Source of the DNA: Propionibacteriaceae bacterium
GTDB lineage: Bacteria; Actinomycetota; Actinomycetes; Propionibacteriales; Propionibacteriaceae
NCBI GenBank assembly: GCA_030538315.1
Contig: JAUNUF010000012.1
Location: 1 to 44,670, forward strand
Reading direction: 5' to 3'
Length of the DNA stretch: 44,670 nucleotides
In this document: in pieces, positions 8,608 through 17,686 of the stretch
Layout: each line of letters starts with the position of its first letter
Numbering within the stretch: position 1 is the first letter of the stretch
Made by a program: the position numbers and the translations under genes
The notes under the pieces: generated by a model
Seen by the model: the letters and a program-made list of their open reading frames with translations, nothing else
What the model was told of the DNA's origin: nothing
The model's database searches: none

Positions 8608-9356
8608 GAGAAGACCTTCTTTGCGAGCAGCAACATGACCGCGCACCACAGCGCGATCGCAAGAATGGGTACGAGGTGGACCTGCCCTTGCGACGCCTCG
8701 CGCAGGGTCTCCCCGAGCGCACCCGTGGGCAGCATCGCGACGACGGGCTGAGCCCACGCCGGCAGGCTGGCGGCTGGCAGGAGGATGCCCAGGGGCATGC
8801 CCACCAGGTACAGGAGATTGGCCAGCGCGAGTGTCGCCTCGGGCCGCAGCGACCCGGCCAGCGAGAGCGCCATACCGGCGAATGCCCCCATGGCGAGCAC
8901 CACCACGAGCAGCGCGATGAGGAAGGAACCGACGGTGAAGTTGGGCCGCCAGCCCAGCGCCAGCCCGACGACGCTCAGCACCACGAGTTGCGCGAACGTG
9001 ATCATCGCGATGCCTACGCCCTTGCCCAGCAGGATGCCGGGCTTGCCGAGCGGCGTGGCAGCGATGCGTTCGAGCACGTTGTAGCGGCGCTCGAAGCCCG
9101 TGGCGATCGCCAAGGTGGTGAGGCAGGAGCTCCAGATCACCAACGCGAGCACCGACGGCGCCATCTGCTGCAGATCCAGGCCGAGGCGCTCGCCGAACAG
9201 CTTGCTGCCCACGAGCACCGCCACAGGGATGACGACCGCGAGGATGGCCTGCTCGCCGTTGCGGAGGATGAGCGAGGCCTCGGTCTTGGCGTGCTGCCAG
9301 ACCCGCGTCGCTTGTGGGGCGGCGCCGGGCCGGGGGGTGAAGTCGAGTTTGCTCAC
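8595..9356 (-). CDS. ABC-2 type transporter permease
   Basis: A 253-residue membrane protein starting MSKLDFTPRPG from a GTG one base after the ATPase stop codon, so the two are translationally coupled. After a soluble N-terminus it has about six hydrophobic segments (from AILAVVIPVAVLVG to VPILAIALWCAVMLLLA). The region GFERRYNVLERIAATPLGKPGILLGK is the coupling-helix-like signature of ABC-2 exporters. With the ATPase it should form a two-component exporter. The substrate is unknown; its position before ctaA suggests a link to respiratory or heme biogenesis, which is inference only. Confidence 0.85.
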   Translation of the reverse strand: MSKLDFTPRPGAAPQATRVWQHAKTEASLILRNGEQAILAVVIPVAVLVGSKLFGERLGLDLQQMAPSVLALVIWSSCLTTLAIATGFERRYNVLERIAATPLGKPGILLGKGVGIAMITFAQLVVLSVVGLALGWRPNFTVGSFLIALLVVVLAMGAFAGMALSLAGSLRPEATLALANLLYLVGMPLGILLPAASLPAWAQPVVAMLPTGALGETLREASQGQVHLVPILAIALWCAVMLLLAKKVFSWTS

Positions 9357-9357
9357 G

Positions 9358-10059
9358 TCACCACTCCGGTTCGCTGGTGTGCTCGAGGTACGCCTGTTCC
9401 AGATTGCGGCCGCGGGTCAATTCGCGCACCGTTCCGCTGATCTGCACGCGACCCTTGTCGACGATGTGAACGAAATCACTCAACTCCGAGGCCTCCACCA
9501 TGTCGTGGGTGGTCAGCACGATGGCCAGACCAGCTGCCCGCAGGCGCCGCACCAGGTCCCACACCAGATTGCGGGCGCGGGGATCGAGGCCTGCGGTGGG
9601 CTCGTCGAGGAACACCAACGCAGGGCGCCCGACGAGCGCCCCGGCCAGGTTGACCAGCTGTTGCTGCCCTCCGGAGAGCCTCCGATAGGTGGTCTTCGCG
9701 AACGGCCCGATGCCCAGCCGCTCAATCAGGTCGTCGACGGGCTGGGGATTCTCATAGAGGCTGGCGAGGTAGCGCAGCAGTTCCCCGGCGCGAATGCCGG
9801 ACCAGGCCCCCGTCGTCTGTGGCATGAGCCCGATGCGGGGGAGGACCGACGGCGAGCCCGGGGTCTCGTCGAACAGCGCGAGGTGGCCGGAATCCGGCTG
9901 TGCGAGCCCGGTGCAGCAGCGGATGAAGGTGGTCTTTCCTGCGCCGTTGGGGCCCAGCAGGGCGGTGACGCGCCCGGCATCTGCGCTGAGCGTCAGCCCG
10001 TCGAGGGCCGCGACGTCGCCGAACCGAAGTTTCAGGTCGCGGGCTTCAAGGACAGGCAC
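9358..10059 (-). CDS. ABC transporter ATP-binding protein
   Basis: A 233-residue ATPase partner of the downstream ABC-2 permease. Motifs occur in order: Walker A GPNGAGKTTF, Q-loop MPQTTGAWSG, signature LSGGQQQLVNLAGALV, Walker B ALVFLDEPTAGLD and the switch histidine in LTTHDM. The length fits an export-type (DrrA-like) ATPase without extra domains. The start is GTG 10059, placed six bases after a TAAGCT -10 and lacking a Shine-Dalgarno, so translation is probably leaderless. It is divergent from sufR. Confidence 0.92.
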   Translation of the reverse strand: MPVLEARDLKLRFGDVAALDGLTLSADAGRVTALLGPNGAGKTTFIRCCTGLAQPDSGHLALFDETPGSPSVLPRIGLMPQTTGAWSGIRAGELLRYLASLYENPQPVDDLIERLGIGPFAKTTYRRLSGGQQQLVNLAGALVGRPALVFLDEPTAGLDPRARNLVWDLVRRLRAAGLAIVLTTHDMVEASELSDFVHIVDKGRVQISGTVRELTRGRNLEQAYLEHTSEPEW

Positions 10060-10065
10060 GCCGTC

Positions 10066-10071
10066 AGCTTA
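10066..10071 (-). promoter_or_regulatory. Leaderless -10 of the ABC transporter operon
   Basis: On the minus strand TAAGCT is followed by GACGGC and then the GTG start at 10059. The six-base spacing fits transcription starting on the start codon. Confidence 0.5.
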
Positions 10072-10095
10072 GCCAATACGCCTTCGGGGCCCGGG

Positions 10096-10114
10096 TTAGG
10101 GGAGCCTTACTTGA
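10096..10114. promoter_or_regulatory. DtxR/IdeR-like iron box upstream of sufR
   Basis: TTAGGGGAGCCTTACTTGA matches 15 of 19 positions of the degenerate DtxR/IdeR consensus TWAGGTTAGSCTWACCTWA. It lies between the divergent ABC operon and sufR, about 40 bases upstream of the sufR -10. Iron control of SUF would make biological sense, but binding is inferred from sequence alone. Confidence 0.4.
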
Positions 10115-10146
10115 ATCGTGGATGGGATTGGGATTGGCTTTGGCAA

Positions 10147-10166
10147 GGAATGTGTAAGCTAATTCC
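10147..10166. promoter_or_regulatory. sufR promoter with inverted repeat over the -10 (candidate SufR operator)
   Basis: GGAAT (10147-10151) and ATTCC (10162-10166) form perfect five-base arms around a ten-base spacer that holds the -10 candidate TAAGCT (10155-10160). The start codon is 28 bases past the -10, leaving a short leader with GAGG. A repressor bound here would block the whole suf operon, and autoregulation by SufR is the obvious candidate. Confidence 0.4.
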
Positions 10167-10188
10167 GGCGCAGAGTGAGGTGAATGTG

Positions 10189-10869
10189 ATGACTGAGGCA
10201 GTGGTGGAGCAACCCACAAGGCAGCGAGTCGTCGACCTGATCCTCAACGACGGGCCGCAGACGGCCAAGCAGCTCGCAGACAGGCTTGAGCTCACCCCGG
10301 CCGCCGTCCGGCGGCATCTGGCCTCGCTGCTGGACGATGGCATCGTGACCTCGCGCGATGAGCGCGTCTACGGCCCCCGCGGCCGAGGTCGCCCTTCCAA
10401 GGTGTTCGCCCTGACCGACGCTGGCCGAGCTGAGTTCGTCCAGGCCTATGACGATCTGGCCATCGCGGCGCTCCGCAGGCTCCAGCAGGTCGCTGGCCCC
10501 AACGCCATCCGGGAACTTGCGCTGGACCGCGTTGCTGAGATCGAGCAGCGGTACCTGGAACTGCGCGCGGAAGACCCCGATGCCACCGCGCTGCAGGCGC
10601 TCGTCGACGTGCTGGACGCCGACGGCTACGCGGCCTCCGTGCGGCCCCTGAAGGCAGGCGACCAACTGCTGCAGTACCACTGCCCGGTGGCTCACGTGGC
10701 CGCTGAGTTTCCCATCCTGTGCGAGATCGAAACCCAACTCTTCTCCAAGCTGCTGGACAGCCACGTCCAACGGCTCGCCACCATCGCCCACGGTGACGGT
10801 GTGTGCACCACGCACATTCCCCACCCACTACCCACCCCGCAGATTCCGAAGATGAAAGTGAGCAGTTGA
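10189..10869 (+). CDS. sufR: SufR-type Fe-S sensing transcriptional regulator
   Basis: A 226-residue DNA-binding protein heading the SUF operon. Residues 1-70 form an ArsR/DeoR-like winged helix ([29 protein letters not shown]). The C-terminal half has three cysteines, Cys165, Cys178 and Cys206, spaced C-x12-C-x27-C, with histidines around [11 protein letters not shown]. This is the arrangement expected for the cluster-binding site of SufR proteins. When cluster supply is sufficient, holo-SufR of characterised relatives represses suf. I chose ATG 10189 because GAGG lies eight bases upstream; an in-frame GTG directly before it is less well placed. The stop codon is one base from the sufB start. 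Confidence 0.9.
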   Translation: MTEAVVEQPTRQRVVDLILNDGPQTAKQLADRLELTPAAVRRHLASLLDDGIVTSRDERVYGPRGRGRPSKVFALTDAGRAEFVQAYDDLAIAALRRLQQVAGPNAIRELALDRVAEIEQRYLELRAEDPDATALQALVDVLDADGYAASVRPLKAGDQLLQYHCPVAHVAAEFPILCEIETQLFSKLLDSHVQRLATIAHGDGVCTTHIPHPLPTPQIPKMKVSS

Positions 10870-10870
10870 T

Positions 10871-12313
<1,443 letters not shown>

Positions 12314-12357
12314 TGCCGCCCACCGCCCCGCTCACGTCACCCACAAAGGAAGAAGAA

Positions 12358-13539
12358 TTGACCACCATCACTGAGGCCCCGAACGTGGCCGCAGCCATCG
12401 AAACCCTCGAGTCCCATCTGCACCCGACGCCGTCGTGGACCGTCGAGGACCACCCGCAGCCCACTGGCCGCGAGGAGATCTGGCGCTTCACTCCGCTCAA
12501 GCGTTTCAAGACGCTCCTGAACCCCGTCGCAGATGGGCTCGGCACGCTCGACTGGTCTGGCGAGTTCCCCGACGGCGTGACCGTCGACTCGATCACCCTG
12601 GAGCAGGCGCAGGCTCTGGCCAGCGAGGCGCCGACGGATCGCATCTCCGCACTGGCCGCAGAGCAGTCCGTCCACCGCACCCACATCCAGGTGCCGGCCA
12701 ACGCCGAGATCGACGAGCCCATCGTCTTCACCGGCAAGGGCCAGGGCGGCGAGGCGCGCGACCACGTCGTCGTCACCGTTGGTGCCCACGCCAAGGCGAC
12801 CATCGTGTTCCGCTACGAGGGTTCCGCCACCTACGCCGAGAAGACCGATGTCATCGTCGGCGACGGCGCGCAGGTGAACCTCATCACCCTGCAGGATTGG
12901 GATGCCGGCTCCGTGCACGGCGGGCAGCGCACCGTCAGCATCGGCCGCGACGCCCACGTCAAGACCGTCACCGCCTCGCTCGGCGGCGACATCCGTCTGC
13001 AGGAGAACTCGCACTACAACGGGCCCGGCGGCGAGGTGGAGGCCTACGGCCTGTACTTCGCGGACGAGAACCAGCACATCCAGCACCGGCTGTTCGTGGA
13101 TCACAACGCACCGCACACCAAGTCCAACGTGGATTACCGCGGCGCGCTGCGCGGCAAGGGTGCGCACTCGGTGTGGATCGGTGACGTGCTCATCCGCAAG
13201 GTGGCAGAGAACATCGACACCTACGAGTCGAACAAGAACCTCGTGCTGACCGATGGCTGCCAGGCAGATTCGGTGCCCAACCTCGAGATCGAGACCGGCG
13301 AGATCGCCGGCGCCGGCCACTCGTCGTCCACGGGTCGCTTCGATGACGAGCAGCTCTTCTACCTCATGAGCCGCGGCATCAGCGAGGAGGAGTCCCGCCG
13401 CTTGGTGGCGCACGGCTTCTTCGCCGACATCATCCGCAAGGTGGGCATCCCCGAGATCGAGGCCAAGATGCTGGCCACCATCGAGCGCGAACTCGACATC
13501 GTGCACGGCTCCACCGCCACGAAGGCCGACGAGCAGTGA
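12358..13539 (+). CDS. sufD: Fe-S cluster assembly protein SufD
   Basis: A 393-residue paralogue of SufB that completes the SufBC2D complex. The C-terminal part carries PNLEIETGEIAGAGHSSSTG, whose His321 corresponds to the conserved SufD histidine at the SufB-SufD interface, followed by the SufC-docking helix [17 protein letters not shown]. Two starts compete. ATG 12313 overlaps the sufB stop by one base but has no Shine-Dalgarno. TTG 12358 has AAGGA seven bases upstream, and the residues between the two starts are low-complexity, so I prefer TTG. The stop codon overlaps the GTG start of the Rieske-type gene (GTGA). Confidence 0.93.
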   Translation: MTTITEAPNVAAAIETLESHLHPTPSWTVEDHPQPTGREEIWRFTPLKRFKTLLNPVADGLGTLDWSGEFPDGVTVDSITLEQAQALASEAPTDRISALAAEQSVHRTHIQVPANAEIDEPIVFTGKGQGGEARDHVVVTVGAHAKATIVFRYEGSATYAEKTDVIVGDGAQVNLITLQDWDAGSVHGGQRTVSIGRDAHVKTVTASLGGDIRLQENSHYNGPGGEVEAYGLYFADENQHIQHRLFVDHNAPHTKSNVDYRGALRGKGAHSVWIGDVLIRKVAENIDTYESNKNLVLTDGCQADSVPNLEIETGEIAGAGHSSSTGRFDDEQLFYLMSRGISEEESRRLVAHGFFADIIRKVGIPEIEAKMLATIERELDIVHGSTATKADEQ

Positions 13540-13865
13540 GCTTCCAGGCGGTCTGCAAGGTCTCTGACCTGGCGGCAGACGTTCCCTTCGCCGTGGACGT
13601 CGACGACGACCTCACCGTCGCCGTCGTCCTCCACGGGGAGAAGGTCTACGCCATCGAGGACCAGTGCAGCCACGGCAACGTGCCGCTGTCAGAAGGGGAG
13701 GTGGAGGACGGAAACATCGAGTGCTACCTGCACGGATCCGTCTTCGACCTGGCCACAGGCCGCCCGCTCAACCTGCCTGCCACCGAGCCGGTGCGGGTGT
13801 TCCCGTGCCGCATCGAGGGCGACGACGTGCTCATCGACGTCGACGCCACCACCACCGACTACTGA
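13536..13865 (+). CDS. Rieske 2Fe-2S / non-heme dioxygenase ferredoxin-like protein in the suf operon
   Basis: A 109-residue small electron-transfer protein. The Rieske ligands are readable as Cys-x-His in EDQCSHGNVPL and Cys-x2-His in IECYLHGSVFD, 17 residues apart. It has no membrane anchor and no oxygenase partner nearby. The GTG start at 13536 shares GTGA with the sufD stop, indicating coupled translation. Rieske proteins at this position are common in actinobacterial suf operons. A role in supplying electrons or sensing cluster status during assembly is inference. Confidence 0.9.
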   Translation: MSFQAVCKVSDLAADVPFAVDVDDDLTVAVVLHGEKVYAIEDQCSHGNVPLSEGEVEDGNIECYLHGSVFDLATGRPLNLPATEPVRVFPCRIEGDDVLIDVDATTTDY

Positions 13866-13901
13866 TCCTCAGATACTGAAATTCCAGGAGAACACACAAC
13901 C

Positions 13902-14666
13902 ATGTCCACCCTCGTCATCTCCGACCTGCACGTCGACGTCCTCACCGAGGACGGCCCCAAGCAGATCCTCAAGGGCGTCAACCTGACCATCAACCCGGGT
14001 GAGATCCACGCGCTGATGGGCCCCAACGGCTCCGGCAAGTCCACCCTCGCCTACGCGCTGGCTGGCCACCCCAAGTACGAGATCACCCAGGGCTCCGTCA
14101 CGCTCGACGGTGAGGAAATCACCGAGATGTCCGTCGACGAGCGCGCCAAGGCTGGCCTCTTCCTCGCCATGCAGTACCCGGTGGAGGTGCCCGGCGTCTC
14201 CGTGGCCAACTTCCTCCGCACCGCCAAGACCGCCATCGACGGCGAGGCCCCCAAGGTCCGCACCTGGGTCAAGGACGTCGAGTCCACCCTGGCTGGCCTG
14301 CAGCTCGACAAGTCCTTCTCCAGCCGCTCCGTCAACGAGGGCTTCTCCGGTGGCGAGAAGAAGCGTCACGAGATCGCCCAGCTCCAGCTGCTGAACCCCA
14401 AGGCCGCCATCCTCGACGAGACCGATTCCGGCCTCGACATCGACGCCCTGAAAGTCGTCTCCGAGGGCGTCAACAAGTACTCCGAGCAGGGCGACCGCGC
14501 GCTGATCCTCATCACGCACTACACCCGCATCCTGCGCTACATCGAGCCCACCTTCGTGCACGTCTTCGTCGACGGTCGCATCGTGGCCGAGGGTGGCAAG
14601 GAACTCGCCGAGAACCTAGAGGCCGAGGGCTACGAGAAGTACATTCGGGAAGCTGCCAACGCCTGA
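13902..14666 (+). CDS. sufC: Fe-S cluster assembly ATPase SufC
   Basis: A 254-residue ABC-type ATPase that drives conformational change in SufBC2D. Walker A is GPNGSGKST (40-48), the signature region is FSGGEKKRHEIAQL, and Walker B is the SufC-typical ILDETDSGLD, followed by the switch histidine in ILITHYTRIL. No transmembrane region is present, as expected for this soluble member. A clear ribosome-binding site (CCAGGAG) sits upstream of the ATG, the first in several genes, so sufC may be translated independently. Its stop overlaps the sufS start by one base (TGATG). Confidence 0.97.
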   Translation: MSTLVISDLHVDVLTEDGPKQILKGVNLTINPGEIHALMGPNGSGKSTLAYALAGHPKYEITQGSVTLDGEEITEMSVDERAKAGLFLAMQYPVEVPGVSVANFLRTAKTAIDGEAPKVRTWVKDVESTLAGLQLDKSFSSRSVNEGFSGGEKKRHEIAQLQLLNPKAAILDETDSGLDIDALKVVSEGVNKYSEQGDRALILITHYTRILRYIEPTFVHVFVDGRIVAEGGKELAENLEAEGYEKYIREAANA

Positions 14667-15907
14667 TGCTGGACACCAACCTGATCCGGGCGGATTTCCC
14701 CATCCTGCAGCGCAGGGTGGGGGAGTCCCCGCTGGTCTACCTCGATTCGGCGAACACGTCGCAGAAGCCCCGCCAGGTGGTTGACGCCATCGCGGAGCAC
14801 TACCTGCAGCACAACGCCAACGTGGCGCGCGCCATGCACCTGCTGGGTGCTGAGGCCACCGCCGCGTTCGAGGACGCCCGCGGGAAGGTGGCGCGTTTCA
14901 TCGGCGCCGCCCGCCCGGAGGAGGTCATCTTCACCAAGAACGCGTCGGAAGCGCTGAACCTGGCCGCCAACACGCTGGGAGCCAGCCTGAAGCCCGGCGA
15001 CGAGGTGGTCATCTCCGTGATGGAGCACCACTCCAACATCGTGCCGTGGCAACTGGTCTGCCAGCGCACGGGTGCCACGCTGCGCTGGTTCGACATCACC
15101 GACGACGGCCGCCTCGACCTCGAGGCCGCTGAGCGTGACAACCTCATCAACGAGCGCACCAAGATCGTCTCGGTGACCTGGGTCAGCAACGTGCTGGGCA
15201 CGGAGAACCCCGTCAGCGCGATCGCCGAGCAGGCGCACGCCGTCGGCGCCCGCATGGTGGTCGACGCTTCGCAGGCCGTTCCGCACCTCGCCACCGATGT
15301 GCAGCAGCTGGGGGCAGATCTCGTGGCGTTCACGGCCCACAAGATGCTGGGCCCCACGGGCATCGGCATCCTCTGGGGCCGCTACGAGCTCCTCGCTGAA
15401 TTGCCGCCTTTCCTAGGTGGCGGCGAGATGATCGAGGTGGTGGAGATGGAGCGCTCGACGTATGCCGCCCCGCCGCACCGCTTCGAGGCCGGCACGCCAC
15501 CCATCGCGCAGGCCGTGGGGCTGGGTGCCGCCATCGATTACCTCACCGGCATCGGGATGGACGCGATCGCGGCGCACGAGCACGAGATCACCGCCTATGC
15601 GTTGGGCAAGCTCACCGACATCGAGGGCCTGCGCATCCTCGGCCCCACGGAGGCCGTGGCGAGGGGTAGCGCGATCTCCTTCAACCTTGACGGTGTGCAC
15701 CCGCACGACGTCATGCAGGTTCTTGACTCGCGCGGGGTCGCCATCCGCGGCGGCCACCACTGCGCCCGTCCGCTGCACAAGCGGCTCGGCGTGCAGTCCT
15801 CGACGCGGGCCTCCGCCTACCTGTACACCACTCCCGCGGAGATCGATGCACTGGCGGACGCCTTGGTGTTCACCCGCGACTACTTCGCCCCCCGATTCAA
15901 GGGCTGA
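14666..15907 (+). CDS. sufS: Cysteine desulfurase SufS
   Basis: A 413-residue PLP enzyme (class V aminotransferase fold) that removes sulfur from cysteine as a persulfide and passes it to SufU. The PLP lysine is Lys226 in AFTAHKMLGPTG, preceded by the usual histidine. The persulfide-carrying cysteine is Cys366 in AIRGGHHCARPLH, the group II (SufS) signature rather than the longer IscS loop. Cofactor residues in VMEHHSNIVPW and VDASQAVPH are intact. The start overlaps the sufC stop by one base, and the sufU start follows one base after its own stop. Confidence 0.97.
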   Translation: MLDTNLIRADFPILQRRVGESPLVYLDSANTSQKPRQVVDAIAEHYLQHNANVARAMHLLGAEATAAFEDARGKVARFIGAARPEEVIFTKNASEALNLAANTLGASLKPGDEVVISVMEHHSNIVPWQLVCQRTGATLRWFDITDDGRLDLEAAERDNLINERTKIVSVTWVSNVLGTENPVSAIAEQAHAVGARMVVDASQAVPHLATDVQQLGADLVAFTAHKMLGPTGIGILWGRYELLAELPPFLGGGEMIEVVEMERSTYAAPPHRFEAGTPPIAQAVGLGAAIDYLTGIGMDAIAAHEHEITAYALGKLTDIEGLRILGPTEAVARGSAISFNLDGVHPHDVMQVLDSRGVAIRGGHHCARPLHKRLGVQSSTRASAYLYTTPAEIDALADALVFTRDYFAPRFKG

Positions 15908-15908
15908 T

Positions 15909-16343
15909 ATGAACATTGACGAGCTGTACCAGACGATCATCCTCGATCACTACCGCGAGAAGCACCACTCCGGCCTCCGCGAGCCGTACCAGGCCGAGGT
16001 GCACCACGTGAACCCGTCCTGCGGCGACGAGCTGACGCTGCGCGTGCAGATCGACGACGGCACCATCTCCGACATCTCGTACCACGCCGAGGGCTGCTCG
16101 ATCTCCCAGGCATCCGTCTCGATCATGACGGACCTGCTGATCGGCAACTCCGTGGAGCACGCCATGCAGCTGCACGACCAGTTCCTGGAGGTCATGCACA
16201 GCCAGGGCGCCATCACCCCGGACGAGGACGTGTTCGAGGACGCCATCGCGTTCGCCGGTGTGTCCAAGTTCCCCGCCCGCGTCAAGTGCGCCCTGCTCGG
16301 CTGGTCCGCGCTCAAGGACGCAACCATCCAAGCCACTGCCTGA
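15909..16343 (+). CDS. sufU: Sulfur-transfer protein SufU
   Basis: A 144-residue zinc protein that accepts persulfide sulfur from SufS. The zinc and catalytic ligands are Cys38 and Asp40 (NPSCGDEL), Cys63 (AEGCSISQAS) and Cys127 (RVKCALLGW). The insertion between the second and third cysteine that separates SufU from IscU scaffolds is present. It starts one base after the sufS stop (GCTGATATG), so it is translated as part of the operon. Confidence 0.96.
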   Translation: MNIDELYQTIILDHYREKHHSGLREPYQAEVHHVNPSCGDELTLRVQIDDGTISDISYHAEGCSISQASVSIMTDLLIGNSVEHAMQLHDQFLEVMHSQGAITPDEDVFEDAIAFAGVSKFPARVKCALLGWSALKDATIQATA

Positions 16344-16357
16344 AGAGGAAGATTGAT

Positions 16358-16747
16358 ATGACTGAGACCCGCCCCAGCGACCTGGTCAAGGACGAACTGC
16401 CCGACGTGAACCTGGATGCCCCGGCCACGCCGTCGGCCATCCCCACCGAGGAGGAGATCCTCGAGGCGATGAAGGACGTGGTGGACCCCGAGCTGATGGT
16501 CAACGTCGTTGACCTCGGGCTGGTCTACGGCGCCCAGGTCGACGACGAGGGCAACGTCACGATCGACATGACGCTGACCTCGCCCACCTGCCCGCTGACC
16601 GACAAGATCGAGTACGACACCCGCTACGTGCTGGACGGCCTGGCAAACTCCGTCACCCTCAACTGGGTGTGGCTGCCGCCGTGGACGCTCGAGATGATCA
16701 CCGAGGATGGCCGCGAACAGCTCCGCGCTATCGGTTACAACATCTGA
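16358..16747 (+). CDS. sufT: SufT / MIP18 (DUF59) family Fe-S maturation factor
   Basis: A 129-residue protein of the metal-sulfur cluster biosynthetic DUF59 family, which helps insert clusters into client proteins. The family signature DPELMVNVVDLGLVYG is at about residues 44-59, and the SPTCPLTDKIEYD loop holds the conserved cysteine. The first 25 residues are acidic and proline-rich and look disordered. The ATG at 16358 follows GAAGAGGAAG and lies 14 bases after sufU. It is probably the last gene of the suf operon, since a hairpin and a new promoter follow. Confidence 0.93.
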   Translation: MTETRPSDLVKDELPDVNLDAPATPSAIPTEEEILEAMKDVVDPELMVNVVDLGLVYGAQVDDEGNVTIDMTLTSPTCPLTDKIEYDTRYVLDGLANSVTLNWVWLPPWTLEMITEDGREQLRAIGYNI

Positions 16748-16757
16748 TCCCCGGAGC

Positions 16758-16784
16758 TAGCCTTGGAGGGGACAGCTAGTCCCC
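16758..16784 (+). promoter_or_regulatory. Promoter -10 and 5'-terminal hairpin ahead of the alpha/beta hydrolase
   Basis: TAGCCT (16758-16763) is a -10 candidate. GGGGAC (16768-16773) and GTCCCC (16779-16784) form a six-pair stem with loop AGCTA, directly followed by the AGGAGG ribosome-binding site. The stem could end suf transcripts, or could cap or regulate the hydrolase mRNA if transcription starts near 16770. Confidence 0.4.
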
Positions 16785-16796
16785 AGGAGGCACCAC

Positions 16797-17630
16797 ATGC
16801 CCACCATCCAGACCGCAAGCGGAGTCACCCTCCACTACACCGATACCGGCGGGGAAGGCCGGCCGCTCGTTCTCATCCACGGCTGGCCGCTCTCCGGCGA
16901 AGCGTTCGCGGGCAACATCCCCGTGATCGCCGATGCCGGCTACCGCGTGATCACCTACGACCGCCGCGGCTTCGGCCAGTCAGCCAAGCCCGCCGACGGG
17001 TACGACTACGACACGCTCGCAGACGACCTGAAGGACCTCCTCGACCAACTGGATCTCGACGGTGCAGTGCTCCTCGGATTCTCGATGGGCGGCGGCGAGG
17101 TGGCACGCTACTTCGGCCGCCATGGAGGCAACCGGGTGGCCGGTGCCGTCTTCTCCGGCTCCATCGCGCCTGCGCTGTGCATCACCGACGACAACCCGGA
17201 CGGCGCGATGCCCATTGAGGGCTTCCAGGGCATGGCGGATACCTGCCGCGACGACCGCGACAACTTCCTCGAGCAGTTCGTCGGCTGGTTCTACTCCACC
17301 GAGGAGGGCGGCCTGCAGGTCGACGACGAGGTGCGCCAGACCGCCCTCGAGATCGCCAAGCAGTCGGATCCGAACGCCGCGGTGGAGACCATCCTGATCT
17401 GGGCTACCGACCTGCGAGAGGACTGCCGAGCCATCGGGGTGCCCGTGCTCGTGATCCACGGCGACGGCGACATCAACGTGCCGCTGGCCAAATCCAGCGC
17501 CCGCATGCACGAGTTCATCCCGCACTCCCAGATCGCGGTGATCGAGGGCGGCCCGCACGGCGCCAACGACTCGCACGCCCGCCAGTGGAACATGGACGTC
17601 ATCGACTTCATGGAGACGCTGGACGCCTGA
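16797..17630 (+). CDS. Alpha/beta hydrolase (cofactor-free haloperoxidase/esterase-like)
   Basis: A 277-residue single-domain hydrolase. The triad is Ser96 in GFSMGGGE, Asp225 in HGDGDINVP and His254 in GGPHGAN, and the oxyanion HGWPLSG loop follows strand 3. This set matches the non-heme chloroperoxidase/aryl esterase group of alpha/beta hydrolases, whose true substrates are usually esters or lactones. There is no signal peptide. A strong CAGGAGG ribosome-binding site precedes the ATG. The substrate cannot be told from context. Confidence 0.88.
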   Translation: MPTIQTASGVTLHYTDTGGEGRPLVLIHGWPLSGEAFAGNIPVIADAGYRVITYDRRGFGQSAKPADGYDYDTLADDLKDLLDQLDLDGAVLLGFSMGGGEVARYFGRHGGNRVAGAVFSGSIAPALCITDDNPDGAMPIEGFQGMADTCRDDRDNFLEQFVGWFYSTEEGGLQVDDEVRQTALEIAKQSDPNAAVETILIWATDLREDCRAIGVPVLVIHGDGDINVPLAKSSARMHEFIPHSQIAVIEGGPHGANDSHARQWNMDVIDFMETLDA

Positions 17631-17653
17631 CGGGCCTGACGCGCGCGGCCGAG

Positions 17654-17659
17654 TAGTCT
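17654..17659 (+). promoter_or_regulatory. -10 element of rarD
   Basis: TAGTCT lies 27 bases upstream of the rarD ATG, giving a leader of about 20 bases that includes an AGAGAGG ribosome-binding site. Confidence 0.4.
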
Positions 17660-17686
17660 TCCCTCGACCAGAAGAGAGGCCGCGCG

